A stretch of DNA of 64,000 bases from Solidesulfovibrio carbinoliphilus subsp. oakridgensis (GTDB lineage: Bacteria > Desulfobacterota > Desulfovibrionia > Desulfovibrionales > Desulfovibrionaceae): positions 2,741,001 through 2,805,000 of the forward strand of contig NZ_CM001368.1 of NCBI RefSeq assembly GCF_000177215.2, written 5' to 3'. Both the position numbers and the translations under genes were made by a program. Positions 8,887 through 16,639 of this stretch are shown piece after piece (position 1 is the first letter of the stretch; each line of letters starts with the position of its first letter). Below the pieces are notes generated by a model, which was not told the origin of the DNA, ran no database searches, and saw only the letters and a list, made by a program, of their open reading frames with translations.

Positions 8887-9831
8887 ATGAAACGACCCGG
8901 CCTCGTCGCTCTGCTCCTGTCTTTCTGCCTGGCCGCCCCGGCCCTGGCCGCCGGCCCCCTGCCGCTCAAGGTCGGCTACATTCCGGTCGGCGACTGCCTG
9001 CAACTCTACGTGGCCGAGGCCGAGGGCTACTTCAAGGCCGAAGGGCTGGACGTGGCCGCCGTGCCCATGAAGGGCGGGGCCGTGATCGCCCCGGCCGTGG
9101 AGGGCGGCGAGCTGGCCATCGGCTGGTCCAACACCGTGTCCATCGTCCTGGCCCACGCCAAGGGCTTCGATTTCGCCTTCCTGGCCCCCGGGGCCGAGGG
9201 CGTGGCCGGCCAGCACGACGTCCATGCCCTCCTCGTTCCGGCCGGCTCCGCCGTCCAGTCGGTCAAGGACCTGGCCGGCAAGACCGTGGCCATAAACACC
9301 CTCGGCAACATCAACGAGGCGGCCATGCGGGCCCTGGCCGAGAAGGCCGGCATCGCGCCCGATTCCATCCGGCTGGTGGAGGTCCCCTTTCCGGACATGG
9401 CCGCAGCCATGAGTCGGGGATCGGCCGACGCGGCGCTGATGCTCGAACCGTTCGTCACGGACGCGACCACGCGGGGCGCGGCCCGGGTCCTCGACCCCTC
9501 GCCCCACGCCCCCTTCGGCAATCCGTACCTGATCGGCGGCTGGTTCGCCAAAAAGGCCTGGATCAAGGCCCACCCGGCCGAAGCCTCGGCCTTTGCCCGG
9601 GCCGCGGCCAAGGCGTCGGCCTACATCGCGGCCCATCCGGACCGGGCCCGGGACATCCTGAGCCAGCGGACCAAGCTGGCCTCGGAGCTGGCCGGCCGGA
9701 TCGTCCTGCCCCGCTTTCCGGACACCCTGGCCCCGGCCGCCCTGCAAGGCGTCATCGACGTTTCGGCCCGCTTCGGCCTCGTGCCGGCACCGTTTCCGGC
9801 CGCTGAAATCCTCGATATTCCTTCGAAATAA
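8887..9831 (+). CDS. Periplasmic substrate-binding protein, NitT/TauT (SsuA-like) family
   Basis: The 314-residue product has a clear Sec signal peptide ending ALAAG around residue 22. It then shows the NMT1/SsuA fold with LKVGYIPVGDCLQLYVAEAEGYFKAEG-type opening residues, and TVAINTLGNINEAAM in the hinge region. It would capture the solute in the periplasm and deliver it to the two permeases. The ribosome binding site GGAGGA lies five bases before the ATG. Candidate solutes for the family are nitrate, taurine, alkanesulfonates, thiamine precursors and riboflavin; the pocket residues do not let me choose. Confidence 0.9.
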   Translation: MKRPGLVALLLSFCLAAPALAAGPLPLKVGYIPVGDCLQLYVAEAEGYFKAEGLDVAAVPMKGGAVIAPAVEGGELAIGWSNTVSIVLAHAKGFDFAFLAPGAEGVAGQHDVHALLVPAGSAVQSVKDLAGKTVAINTLGNINEAAMRALAEKAGIAPDSIRLVEVPFPDMAAAMSRGSADAALMLEPFVTDATTRGAARVLDPSPHAPFGNPYLIGGWFAKKAWIKAHPAEASAFARAAAKASAYIAAHPDRARDILSQRTKLASELAGRIVLPRFPDTLAPAALQGVIDVSARFGLVPAPFPAAEILDIPSK

Positions 9832-9847
9832 CGCCGCTTCCCCACTG

Positions 9848-9879
9848 CGGCCGGGGCCGCCGTTCCAAGGCCCCGGCCG
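9848..9879 (+). terminator. Hairpin after the ABC importer operon
   Basis: An 11-bp perfect stem, CGGCCGGGGCC paired with GGCCCCGGCCG, encloses a 10-nt loop 16 bases after the binding-protein stop. It lacks a T-run, so it may be a Rho-assisted stop or a 3'-end stabiliser. Confidence 0.55.
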
Positions 9880-10212
9880 TCCGTCGCAGACCGCCGGCCG
9901 ATTGACCATTGGCCGCGGTGTCTTATGTACAACACTGCGCCGTTTCCCCTGCCGCCTCTTCTGCGGCCGCCCGTTTCCCGGCTTTGCCGGCTGCGGCGGC
10001 GACGGAAAGATACGGGCCTAACGGCGAAAATGGTTCCTTGCGGCCGATGAATCGTCGCCCGTATCGGCGAGGCAGCGTCGATAGCACGGTTGCCAAAGTC
10101 CCGCCTTGCCAAAACCGGCGAAACCGTATGGGGTCTCGGCCGGCATTTCCGGATCTTTCACACGGAAATTGTTGGTTTTTCAGGCCCAAATACCCGGTTT
10201 TTTATTTTTTGC

Positions 10213-10241
10213 TTTACGCTGCCCCATTTTGTCACTATGAA
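10213..10241 (+). promoter_or_regulatory. Candidate sigma-70 promoter of the glutamate synthase operon
   Basis: TTTACG (10213-10218) and TATGAA (10236-10241) each match four of six consensus positions and are separated by exactly 17 bp. They sit in the AT-rich stretch 41 bases before the first glutamate synthase start, whose ribosome binding site is GGAG at 10272-10275. Confidence 0.45.
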
Positions 10242-10281
10242 AAAACCCCCCTTAAATAGATACCGTTATTCGGAGTAGACC

Positions 10282-11412
10282 ATGTGCCGCTTATTCGCCC
10301 TCAGCAGCCGGGACCCCGTGTCCCCCATGCGCGCCATCGAGGCGCTCAACGTCATGAAGGAAGGGCACGACGGCTCGGGCGTCGGTCTGTTTCTCCATGA
10401 CCTTGGCGGCCCCTTCGGGGAAATGAAGGACGCGCCGATTCTCTCCGGTATTTTCACGGACGAAGGACTGAAGCGCCTGGACGCCTACATGGACGAACGC
10501 GGTTTCACCACCCGTTCCACCCTGGTCCTCGATCCCAAGACCAAGACCCCGGCCGGAACGCCGGTGCGCGGCACCTACATGGCCCGGGCCTACGACTTTC
10601 CGGCCGACCTCAAGGCCAAGTCCCAGGCCGAACGCGAGCTGGCCTGCATGCTGACCCGCGTCGGGCTGCGCCTTCTCGGCGAATCCGCCGAGGACATCCG
10701 GGTCTTCTCGTTTTGGCCCGACACCATCATGGTCAAGGAAGTCGGCGACCCGATGACTGTTGGCGAGTACCTCGGCCTCGACCGGCCCGAGCTTTTCTGC
10801 CGCCGCATCCTGGCCCAGGGACGGCAGAACACCAACTACGCCATCAATCTCTACGCCTGCCACCCGTTTTTCCTGCAGGGCGTCTGCACCATGACCAACG
10901 GCGAGAACACGGCCTTTATTCCCATCAAGGAATACCTGCTCTCGCGGGGCTTTCCCGGCTACATGGGCTACCAGTCCGATTCCGAAGTCTTTGCCCACAT
11001 CATGCACTTTACGCGCAACCGCCTGGGCCTTGGCATCGAGTACTACAAGCACGTCATCACGCCCTTGTCCGACGCCGAAATGGAAGGCCACACCGACCGG
11101 GAGCTTTTGGCCCGCATCAAGCAGACCTGCCGCAAGCTGATCATCGACGGGCCCAACTGCGTCATCGGCTGCCTGCCCGAGGGAACCATGTTCATGGTCC
11201 AGGACCGCAAGAAGCTGCGCCCCGGCGTGGTCGGCGGCAAGGACGGCCTCTTCGCCTTCTCCTCGGAGATCTGCGGCCTCGACGCGGCCATTCCCGACCG
11301 CGACGCCCGTGCCGATTTTCAACCCATGCACCTGGACACGGCCATAGTGCGCCCCGAATGCCAAGAGGTCACCATATGCAATCAGCTCCAGTCATTACCC
11401 CGTCCACACTAA
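10282..11412 (+). CDS. Glutamate synthase glutaminase subunit (GltB domain 1, archaeal-type split)
   Basis: The 376-residue protein begins Met-Cys-Arg-Leu-Phe, so removal of the Met exposes the N-terminal cysteine nucleophile of a class II glutamine amidotransferase. It would release ammonia from glutamine for the synthase subunit encoded next. In most bacteria this domain is the N-terminal part of one large GltB; here, as in archaea, it is a separate polypeptide. The start has a GGAG ribosome binding site six bases upstream. The 3' end overlaps the next gene by 37 bases, which implies tight coupling. Confidence 0.88.
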   Translation: MCRLFALSSRDPVSPMRAIEALNVMKEGHDGSGVGLFLHDLGGPFGEMKDAPILSGIFTDEGLKRLDAYMDERGFTTRSTLVLDPKTKTPAGTPVRGTYMARAYDFPADLKAKSQAERELACMLTRVGLRLLGESAEDIRVFSFWPDTIMVKEVGDPMTVGEYLGLDRPELFCRRILAQGRQNTNYAINLYACHPFFLQGVCTMTNGENTAFIPIKEYLLSRGFPGYMGYQSDSEVFAHIMHFTRNRLGLGIEYYKHVITPLSDAEMEGHTDRELLARIKQTCRKLIIDGPNCVIGCLPEGTMFMVQDRKKLRPGVVGGKDGLFAFSSEICGLDAAIPDRDARADFQPMHLDTAIVRPECQEVTICNQLQSLPRPH

Positions 11413-13010
11413 GCGTCGCCGACCTGCCCTGGCAGGTGGACTGGGACATCCATACCTGCACCCTGTGCGGCCGGTGCACGTCCGTGTGTCCGGTTTCGGC
11501 CATCGAGCTCGGCGTCTTCCGCAAGCGCACGATCACGGCCACGCCGGCCCTGCAGAAAAAGCCGGCCAGCGATTTTTCCATCTATTACGGCATCCGCCAG
11601 CGCACCGACCCGGCCTACCGGTGCATCGGCTGCGGCATGTGCAACATGGTGTGCCCCAATAACGCCATCGTGCCGCGCCTGCGCCCCGAAGCGACCACGC
11701 TCAAGTTCCACACCAACCGGGGCGGACAGGCCAGGACCCGCGGCGGCCGGCGAAACGACACCGGCAGCCTCTTGGACCAGATCAAGTTCATCCGCATTTC
11801 CATGCTGACCGACCCGGCGCTGGACGCCGGCCGCCACGAGTTCGAGCTCAGGACGCTTCTCGGCCGCGTCCAGCCGCCCGAAGAGGGCCTGGCCGCGCTC
11901 CAGGACAACGCCTGGGTGCCGGCCGTGCGCGAGATCTATCCGCTCATGATCGGCTCCATGTCCTTTGGCGCCCTTTCCCCCAACATGTGGGAAGGCCTCG
12001 TCATGGGCGTCACGTACCTAAACGAGGAGCTCGGCATGCCGGTGCGCATGGCCACGGGCGAGGGCGGCTGTCCGCCGCGCCTGCTCCGTTCCCGCTTCCT
12101 CAAGTACATGGTGCTCCAGATCGCCTCCGGCTACTTCGGCTGGGACGAGATCATAAAGGCCCTGCCCGACATGAAGGAGGACCCCTGCGCCATCGAGATC
12201 AAGTACGGCCAGGGAGCCAAGCCCGGTGACGGGGGCCTGCTCATGTGGTACAAGGTCAACAAGCTCATCGCCGCCATCCGGGGCGTGCCGCAAGGCGTGT
12301 CCCTGCCGAGCCCCCCGACCCACCAGACCCAGTATTCCATCGAGGAATCCGTGGCCAAGATGATCCAGTCCATGTCCATGGCCTGGGGATTCCGCGTGCC
12401 GGTCTACCCGAAGATCTCGGGCACCACCACCGCCTCGGCCGTCTTGAACAACCTCGTCCGGAACCCCTACGCGGCCGGGCTCGCCATCGACGGCGAGGAC
12501 GGCGGCACGGGCGCGGCCTACAACGTGTCCATGAACCACATGGGGCACCCCATCGCCACCAACCTGCGCGACTGCTACGAGAGCCTGTGCATCGCCGGCA
12601 AGCAGAACGAGATTCCGCTCATCGCCGGCGGCGGCATCGGCAAAAACGGCAACCTGGCCGCCAACGCCGCGGCGCTGATCATGCTCGGCGCCAGCGCCGT
12701 CCAGTCCGGCAAATACATCATGCAGGCCGCCTCCGGCTGCCTCGGTTCGGAACACGACCGCTGCAACGTCTGCAACATCGGCGTGTGCCCCAAGGGCATC
12801 ACCTCCCAGGATCCGCGCGTCTACCGCCGCCTGGATCCGGAAAAGGTGGCCGAACGGCTGGTCGACGTGTTCCTGTCCTTTGACACGGAACTGCGCAAGA
12901 TCGTCGCCCCGCTTGGCCGGTCCACGTCGCTGCCGATCGGCATGTCCGACGCCCTCGGCATCAGCGACTACCATGCCGCCAACCGCCTGAAGATCAAATA
13001 CGTGGTCTAA
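11376..13010 (+). CDS. Glutamate synthase, FMN synthase domain with N-terminal ferredoxin clusters
   Basis: This 544-residue subunit makes glutamate from 2-oxoglutarate and ammonia. The N-terminus carries two [4Fe-4S] motifs, CTLCGRCTSVCP and CIGCGMCNMVCP, which could take electrons from ferredoxin. The rest is the FMN-binding barrel, with conserved stretches MSFGALSPNMWEGL and DGEDGGTGAA and the [3Fe-4S] motif CNVCNIGVCPKG near the C-terminus. The start at ATG 11376 lies inside the end of the glutaminase gene. The partner GXGXG domain and flavoprotein are encoded 44 bases downstream. Confidence 0.93.
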   Translation: MQSAPVITPSTLSVADLPWQVDWDIHTCTLCGRCTSVCPVSAIELGVFRKRTITATPALQKKPASDFSIYYGIRQRTDPAYRCIGCGMCNMVCPNNAIVPRLRPEATTLKFHTNRGGQARTRGGRRNDTGSLLDQIKFIRISMLTDPALDAGRHEFELRTLLGRVQPPEEGLAALQDNAWVPAVREIYPLMIGSMSFGALSPNMWEGLVMGVTYLNEELGMPVRMATGEGGCPPRLLRSRFLKYMVLQIASGYFGWDEIIKALPDMKEDPCAIEIKYGQGAKPGDGGLLMWYKVNKLIAAIRGVPQGVSLPSPPTHQTQYSIEESVAKMIQSMSMAWGFRVPVYPKISGTTTASAVLNNLVRNPYAAGLAIDGEDGGTGAAYNVSMNHMGHPIATNLRDCYESLCIAGKQNEIPLIAGGGIGKNGNLAANAAALIMLGASAVQSGKYIMQAASGCLGSEHDRCNVCNIGVCPKGITSQDPRVYRRLDPEKVAERLVDVFLSFDTELRKIVAPLGRSTSLPIGMSDALGISDYHAANRLKIKYVV

Positions 13011-13054
13011 GGCACGGGCCTTCGTCATCCACCGCAGCAGCAAGGCACACGCAC

Positions 13055-15385
13055 ATGGCACAAGAATCCGTCACCATACACGGCATTGAAAACGGCCACC
13101 GGGTCCAGTCCCGCATCCTGGAGGAACGCATCCAGCGGGCCGTGACCCAGGGCGCCCGGGAACTGACCGTCGAGGCTTACGGCCAGCACGGCATCGGCGG
13201 GCGGCTTTTCGTCTCCCGGGAGGAGCCCGTGACCGTGCGCATCACCGGCTCGCCTGGCCAGCGCACCGGTTCCATGGGCTTTCCCGGAACCAGAATCGTC
13301 ATCGACGCCCCGACCTCGGACGATATCGGCTGGCTGAACGCCGGGGCCGAAATCGTGGTCCTCGGCAACGCCGGCAACGGCGCGGCCAACGCCATGGCCC
13401 AGGGCAAGGTCCTTGTCGCCGGCAACATCGGGTCGCGCGGCATGACCATGACCAAGCGCAACCCCAAATACTCGGCCCCGGAGATGTGGGTGCTCGGCTC
13501 GGTCGGCGACTACTTCGCCGAGTTCATGGCCGGCGGCACGGCCGTCGTCTGCGGCTTCGAGCCCCAGGATGCGGAGAACGTCCTTGGCTACCGGCCCTGC
13601 GTCGGCATGGTCGGCGGCCAGATCTTCTTTCGCGGCCCCCACCGGGGCATCAGCCTGGCCGACGCCAAGCTCGTACCCATCGACGACGAGGCCTTCGCCT
13701 GGCTGGCCGAAAACCTGCGCGGCTACCTCCAGGCCATCGGCCGCCCGAAACTCTACGACACCCTGGCCGTGCGCGACGACTGGCAACTTATCGTCGCCCG
13801 CAGCCCCTTTGAAAAGACCGGCAAGAAGCGCCGGTCCTTAAGCGATTTCCGCCAGCACGTCTGGGACGCAGAACTCGGCCGGGGCGGCCTGATCGGCGAC
13901 CTCGACGACAGCGACCGCTCTCCCATTCCGCTCATCGTCAACGGCGAGCTTCGCCGCTTCGTGCCGGTCTGGGAAAACCGCAAATACCTTTCGCCCTGCC
14001 AGGCCAGCTGCCCGACCGGCATCCCGGTCCAGGAGCGGTGGCAGCTCGTGCGCGACGGCCTCATGGACGAAGCCATGGACCTGGCCCTGGCCTACACGCC
14101 CTTCCCGGCCACGGTCTGCGGCTACCTGTGCCCGAATCTCTGCATGCAGGGCTGCACCCGCAGTGTGGGCAATTTAAAGCCCCTCGACACGGCCATGCTC
14201 GGCAAGGCCAACGCCTCGGCCGGCAAGATGCCGACGCTCCCGCCGCTCTCCGGCAAGCGGGTGGCCGTCATCGGCGGCGGCCCGGCCGGCATGTCGGTGG
14301 CCTGGCAGCTGCGCCTGGCCGGCCACGAGGCCGTGATCTACGACCTGGAGGAGAAGCTCGGCGGCAAGATCACGCAAGCCATTCCCTCCACCCGCATTCC
14401 GGCCGAGGTGCTCGACGCCGAGGTCAAGCGGGCCCAGGAAATCCTGCCGCACATCCAGCTCAAGCAGGCGCTCTCCACCGACGAGTTCGCCCAGATCGTG
14501 ACGGACTTCGACTTCACGGTCCTGGCCATCGGGGCGAACAAGCCCCGCGTCCTGCCGGTGCCGGGCAAGGAACTGGCCGTGCCGGCCCTGACCTTCCTCA
14601 AGGCCGCCAAAAAGGGCACGGCCACCGCCGGAAAGCGCGTGGTCATCATCGGGGCCGGCAACGTCGGCTGCGACGTGGCCACCGAGGCGGCCCGCCTCGG
14701 GGCCGAGTCCATCACGCTGATCGACATCCAGAAGCCGGCCGCCTTCGGCAAGGAAAAGAAAGACGCCGAGGCCGTGGGCGCGGTCTTCAAATGGCCGTGC
14801 TTCACCAAGGAAATCACCAAGGACGGCGTGGTCCTCCAGTCGGGCGAACTCGTCCCGGCCGACACGGTCATCCTGTCCGTCGGCGACGTGCCGGACGTGG
14901 AGTTCCTGGGCGACACCATCGCCACCGAGCGCGGCCACGTGACGGTGAGCGAAATCTACCAGACCACCAACCCCAAGGTCTTCGCCATTGGCGACATCGT
15001 GAAGCCGGGCCTTTTGACCCAGGCCATCGGCATGGGCCGCGACGCGGCCCGGGCCATCGGCGACATGCTGGCCGGCAAACGGCCGGTGGAAGACACGCGC
15101 AAGATGATCGACTACAAGCGGACCAAGCTCGAATACTTCGATCCGCGCATCATGGAATTCAACGATCTTACTTCCTGCGCCAGCCAGTGCTCCTCCTGCG
15201 GCGCCTGCCGCGACTGCGGGCTGTGCGAGACCATCTGCCCGACCGGGGCCATCTCGCGCCGGCAGGGCGAAGGCAAGGAATTCGAAATGGTCTCGGACCC
15301 GGAAAAATGCATCGGCTGCGGCTTTTGCGGCAACGCCTGCCCCTGCGGCGTCTGGACCATCGTGGAGAATACGCCCCTGGCGTAA
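13055..15385 (+). CDS. Fused glutamate synthase GXGXG domain, GltD flavoprotein and C-terminal ferredoxin
   Basis: The 776-residue product joins three parts. Residues 1 to about 240 form the GltB C-terminal right-handed beta-helix with the glycine-rich GNAGNGAANAMAQG region. Residues about 300-690 are a GltD-type NAD(P)H oxidoreductase. Its cysteine-rich lead contains SPCQASCPTGIP and CGYLCPNLCMQGC, followed by two dinucleotide motifs, GGGPAGMS and GAGNVGCD. Residues about 705-768 form a two-cluster ferredoxin (CGACRDCGLCETICP and CIGCGFCGNACPCG). It completes the synthase and supplies reductant. This fusion contrasts with the split of the other domains. A terminator follows. Confidence 0.92.
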   Translation: MAQESVTIHGIENGHRVQSRILEERIQRAVTQGARELTVEAYGQHGIGGRLFVSREEPVTVRITGSPGQRTGSMGFPGTRIVIDAPTSDDIGWLNAGAEIVVLGNAGNGAANAMAQGKVLVAGNIGSRGMTMTKRNPKYSAPEMWVLGSVGDYFAEFMAGGTAVVCGFEPQDAENVLGYRPCVGMVGGQIFFRGPHRGISLADAKLVPIDDEAFAWLAENLRGYLQAIGRPKLYDTLAVRDDWQLIVARSPFEKTGKKRRSLSDFRQHVWDAELGRGGLIGDLDDSDRSPIPLIVNGELRRFVPVWENRKYLSPCQASCPTGIPVQERWQLVRDGLMDEAMDLALAYTPFPATVCGYLCPNLCMQGCTRSVGNLKPLDTAMLGKANASAGKMPTLPPLSGKRVAVIGGGPAGMSVAWQLRLAGHEAVIYDLEEKLGGKITQAIPSTRIPAEVLDAEVKRAQEILPHIQLKQALSTDEFAQIVTDFDFTVLAIGANKPRVLPVPGKELAVPALTFLKAAKKGTATAGKRVVIIGAGNVGCDVATEAARLGAESITLIDIQKPAAFGKEKKDAEAVGAVFKWPCFTKEITKDGVVLQSGELVPADTVILSVGDVPDVEFLGDTIATERGHVTVSEIYQTTNPKVFAIGDIVKPGLLTQAIGMGRDAARAIGDMLAGKRPVEDTRKMIDYKRTKLEYFDPRIMEFNDLTSCASQCSSCGACRDCGLCETICPTGAISRRQGEGKEFEMVSDPEKCIGCGFCGNACPCGVWTIVENTPLA

Positions 15386-15397
15386 TGCCTTCGGCGA

Positions 15398-15470
15398 CCA
15401 GGAGGGGCGCCGCCCCTCCTGGACCACCCCGGCGGGGGGATTTTCCCCCCCCCCGGACCCCCGAAAGGGG
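15398..15470 (+). repeat. Dispersed palindromic repeat after the glutamate synthase operon
   Basis: A palindrome at 15398-15422 (CCAGGAGGGGCG and its complement) is followed by a module in which GGGGGA and TTTTCCCCCC face each other, then a CCGAAAGGGG variant of the arm seen elsewhere. It begins 12 bases after the stop. Confidence 0.75.
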
Positions 15471-15484
15471 AGAATGGAAAAACG

Positions 15485-15520
15485 AAGCGGGCCGTCTCGG
15501 ATGAGGCGGCCCGCTTTTTT
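15485..15520 (+). terminator. Rho-independent terminator of the glutamate synthase operon
   Basis: A perfect 10-bp stem, AAGCGGGCCG (15485-15494) with CGGCCCGCTT (15507-15516), is followed by a T-run. With the A-residues on the left side it could also work in the reverse direction for the convergent EamA gene. Confidence 0.85.
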
Positions 15521-15550
15521 GGTAAATAAAGTCCAGGCCCGTCTTCCGGT

Positions 15551-16504
15551 TCAGGGAGTCTTGGGGGCCACGATCCCGTGGCGCCCTCCGGCCGCCGGCG
15601 GCATCCTCCCCGCTTTCCCCCTGCCTGTGGCGATGGCAATGCCGCAGGCGATAAAGGCCCCGCCGGCGAGGTGGAAAAGGGCGATGGGCTCCCCGAGCAG
15701 GAGCGTCGCCTCGGCGGCCGTGAAAAGCGGCAGGGAATAGTAGACCATGCCCGCCTGGACCGGTCCGATGGCGGTGATGGCCTTGGTCCACAGCAGGTAG
15801 GCGGCAAAGGAACAGCCGATGCCGACGTAGAGGATGCTGCCGAATACCGCCGGACTTCCCTCCGGCAACGGCAGGCAGACGGCCTCCCAGAGCACCCCCG
15901 GCAGGCAGAAGAGGAGGCCCCAGGCGAAGGCGGCCGCGTTGAACCCCTGGAGGGAAACGTCCTTCGGCCGGTAGCGCGAGAAAAACGAATAGGCCGCGAA
16001 ACAGGCCACCCCGGCCAGGGCGATCCAATCACCCTCGGCGAAGCGGACCCCGACCAGGGTCTGCCAGTCCCCCCGGGAAAAGAGCGTCAGAACGCCGAGC
16101 AGCACCACCCCCACGCCGGCCACCCGGCGGTAGGTCAGGGGCTCCTCGTGAAAGAGGCGCGACAGGATGAGGATCATGATGGGCGCGGTCGGCACGAGCA
16201 GGGCCATGTTGAGGCTGGTGGTGGTCTGGGCGGCCTTGTAGACCAGGGTGTTGAGCCCGGTCACGCCGACGAGCCCGATTGCGGCCAGATACCGCCAGTG
16301 CCGGCGCATGCCCGGCCAGTCGGCCCGAAGCCGGGGCAGGGCCAGGGGCAGGACGCAGGCCAGGGCCAAGAGCCAGCGCCAGAAATTGAGCTGGAACGGA
16401 GGGATGGCCTGGGCGATGCCCCGGGCGGCCACGAAGTTGCCCGACCACAGGATGGTCGCGGCCAGGGCGGCCAGGATGCCGGCTGTTCGGGAGGAAAGGG
16501 GCAT
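15551..16504 (-). CDS. EamA/DMT-superfamily transporter with a repeat-encoded C-terminus
   Basis: This 317-residue inner-membrane protein has about ten hydrophobic segments and two EamA halves, as in drug/metabolite exporters such as YdcZ/RhaT relatives. The first half opens with LAALAATILWSGNFVAARG, and the second half begins near GDWIALAGVACFAAYSFFSRY. The last 18 or so residues, including RMPPAAGGRHG, are encoded by a partial copy of the dispersed repeat (15578-15604). The original stop was apparently lost and the tail is probably not functional. The substrate is unknown; DMT members export amino acids, sugars or drugs. Confidence 0.87.
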   Translation of the reverse strand: MPLSSRTAGILAALAATILWSGNFVAARGIAQAIPPFQLNFWRWLLALACVLPLALPRLRADWPGMRRHWRYLAAIGLVGVTGLNTLVYKAAQTTTSLNMALLVPTAPIMILILSRLFHEEPLTYRRVAGVGVVLLGVLTLFSRGDWQTLVGVRFAEGDWIALAGVACFAAYSFFSRYRPKDVSLQGFNAAAFAWGLLFCLPGVLWEAVCLPLPEGSPAVFGSILYVGIGCSFAAYLLWTKAITAIGPVQAGMVYYSLPLFTAAEATLLLGEPIALFHLAGGAFIACGIAIATGRGKAGRMPPAAGGRHGIVAPKTP

Positions 16505-16585
16505 GGCGGTTGTTTCGGTCCTTGCCGCGCGAATCCACGGAACCGGACTCGCCGCAGAAACTGTCCGGTTTCAGATTTCCCTTTC

Positions 16586-16631
16586 AGGGGGTCCGGGGGG
16601 GATGATCCCCCCCGGCCGCCGGAGGCATCTT
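16586..16631 (-). repeat. Dispersed palindromic repeat at the 3' side of topA
   Basis: The palindrome around GGGGGATGATCCCCC runs directly into the GCCGCCGGAGGCATCTT end module, which stops nine bases before the topA stop codon. On the minus strand the end module comes first after the gene, as in the other copies. Confidence 0.8.
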
Positions 16632-16639
16632 AATCTTTC

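Larger units (their letters stand above)
9832..10281 (+). other. 450-bp non-coding region upstream of the glutamate synthase operon
   Basis: No convincing gene is present: short frames here lack codon bias and ribosome binding sites. GC content falls sharply from about 10150 to 10280, with T-rich and A-rich runs unlike the surroundings, which fits a regulated promoter region and leader. I looked for a sigma-54 -24/-12 pair and for known riboswitch cores and did not recognise either. A sigma-70-like promoter is annotated separately. Confidence 0.6.

Noticed and set aside
9909-10259. 116-codon open frame in the glutamate synthase leader
   Set aside because: No ribosome binding site, no codon bias and it runs into the AT-rich promoter stretch; treated as non-coding.
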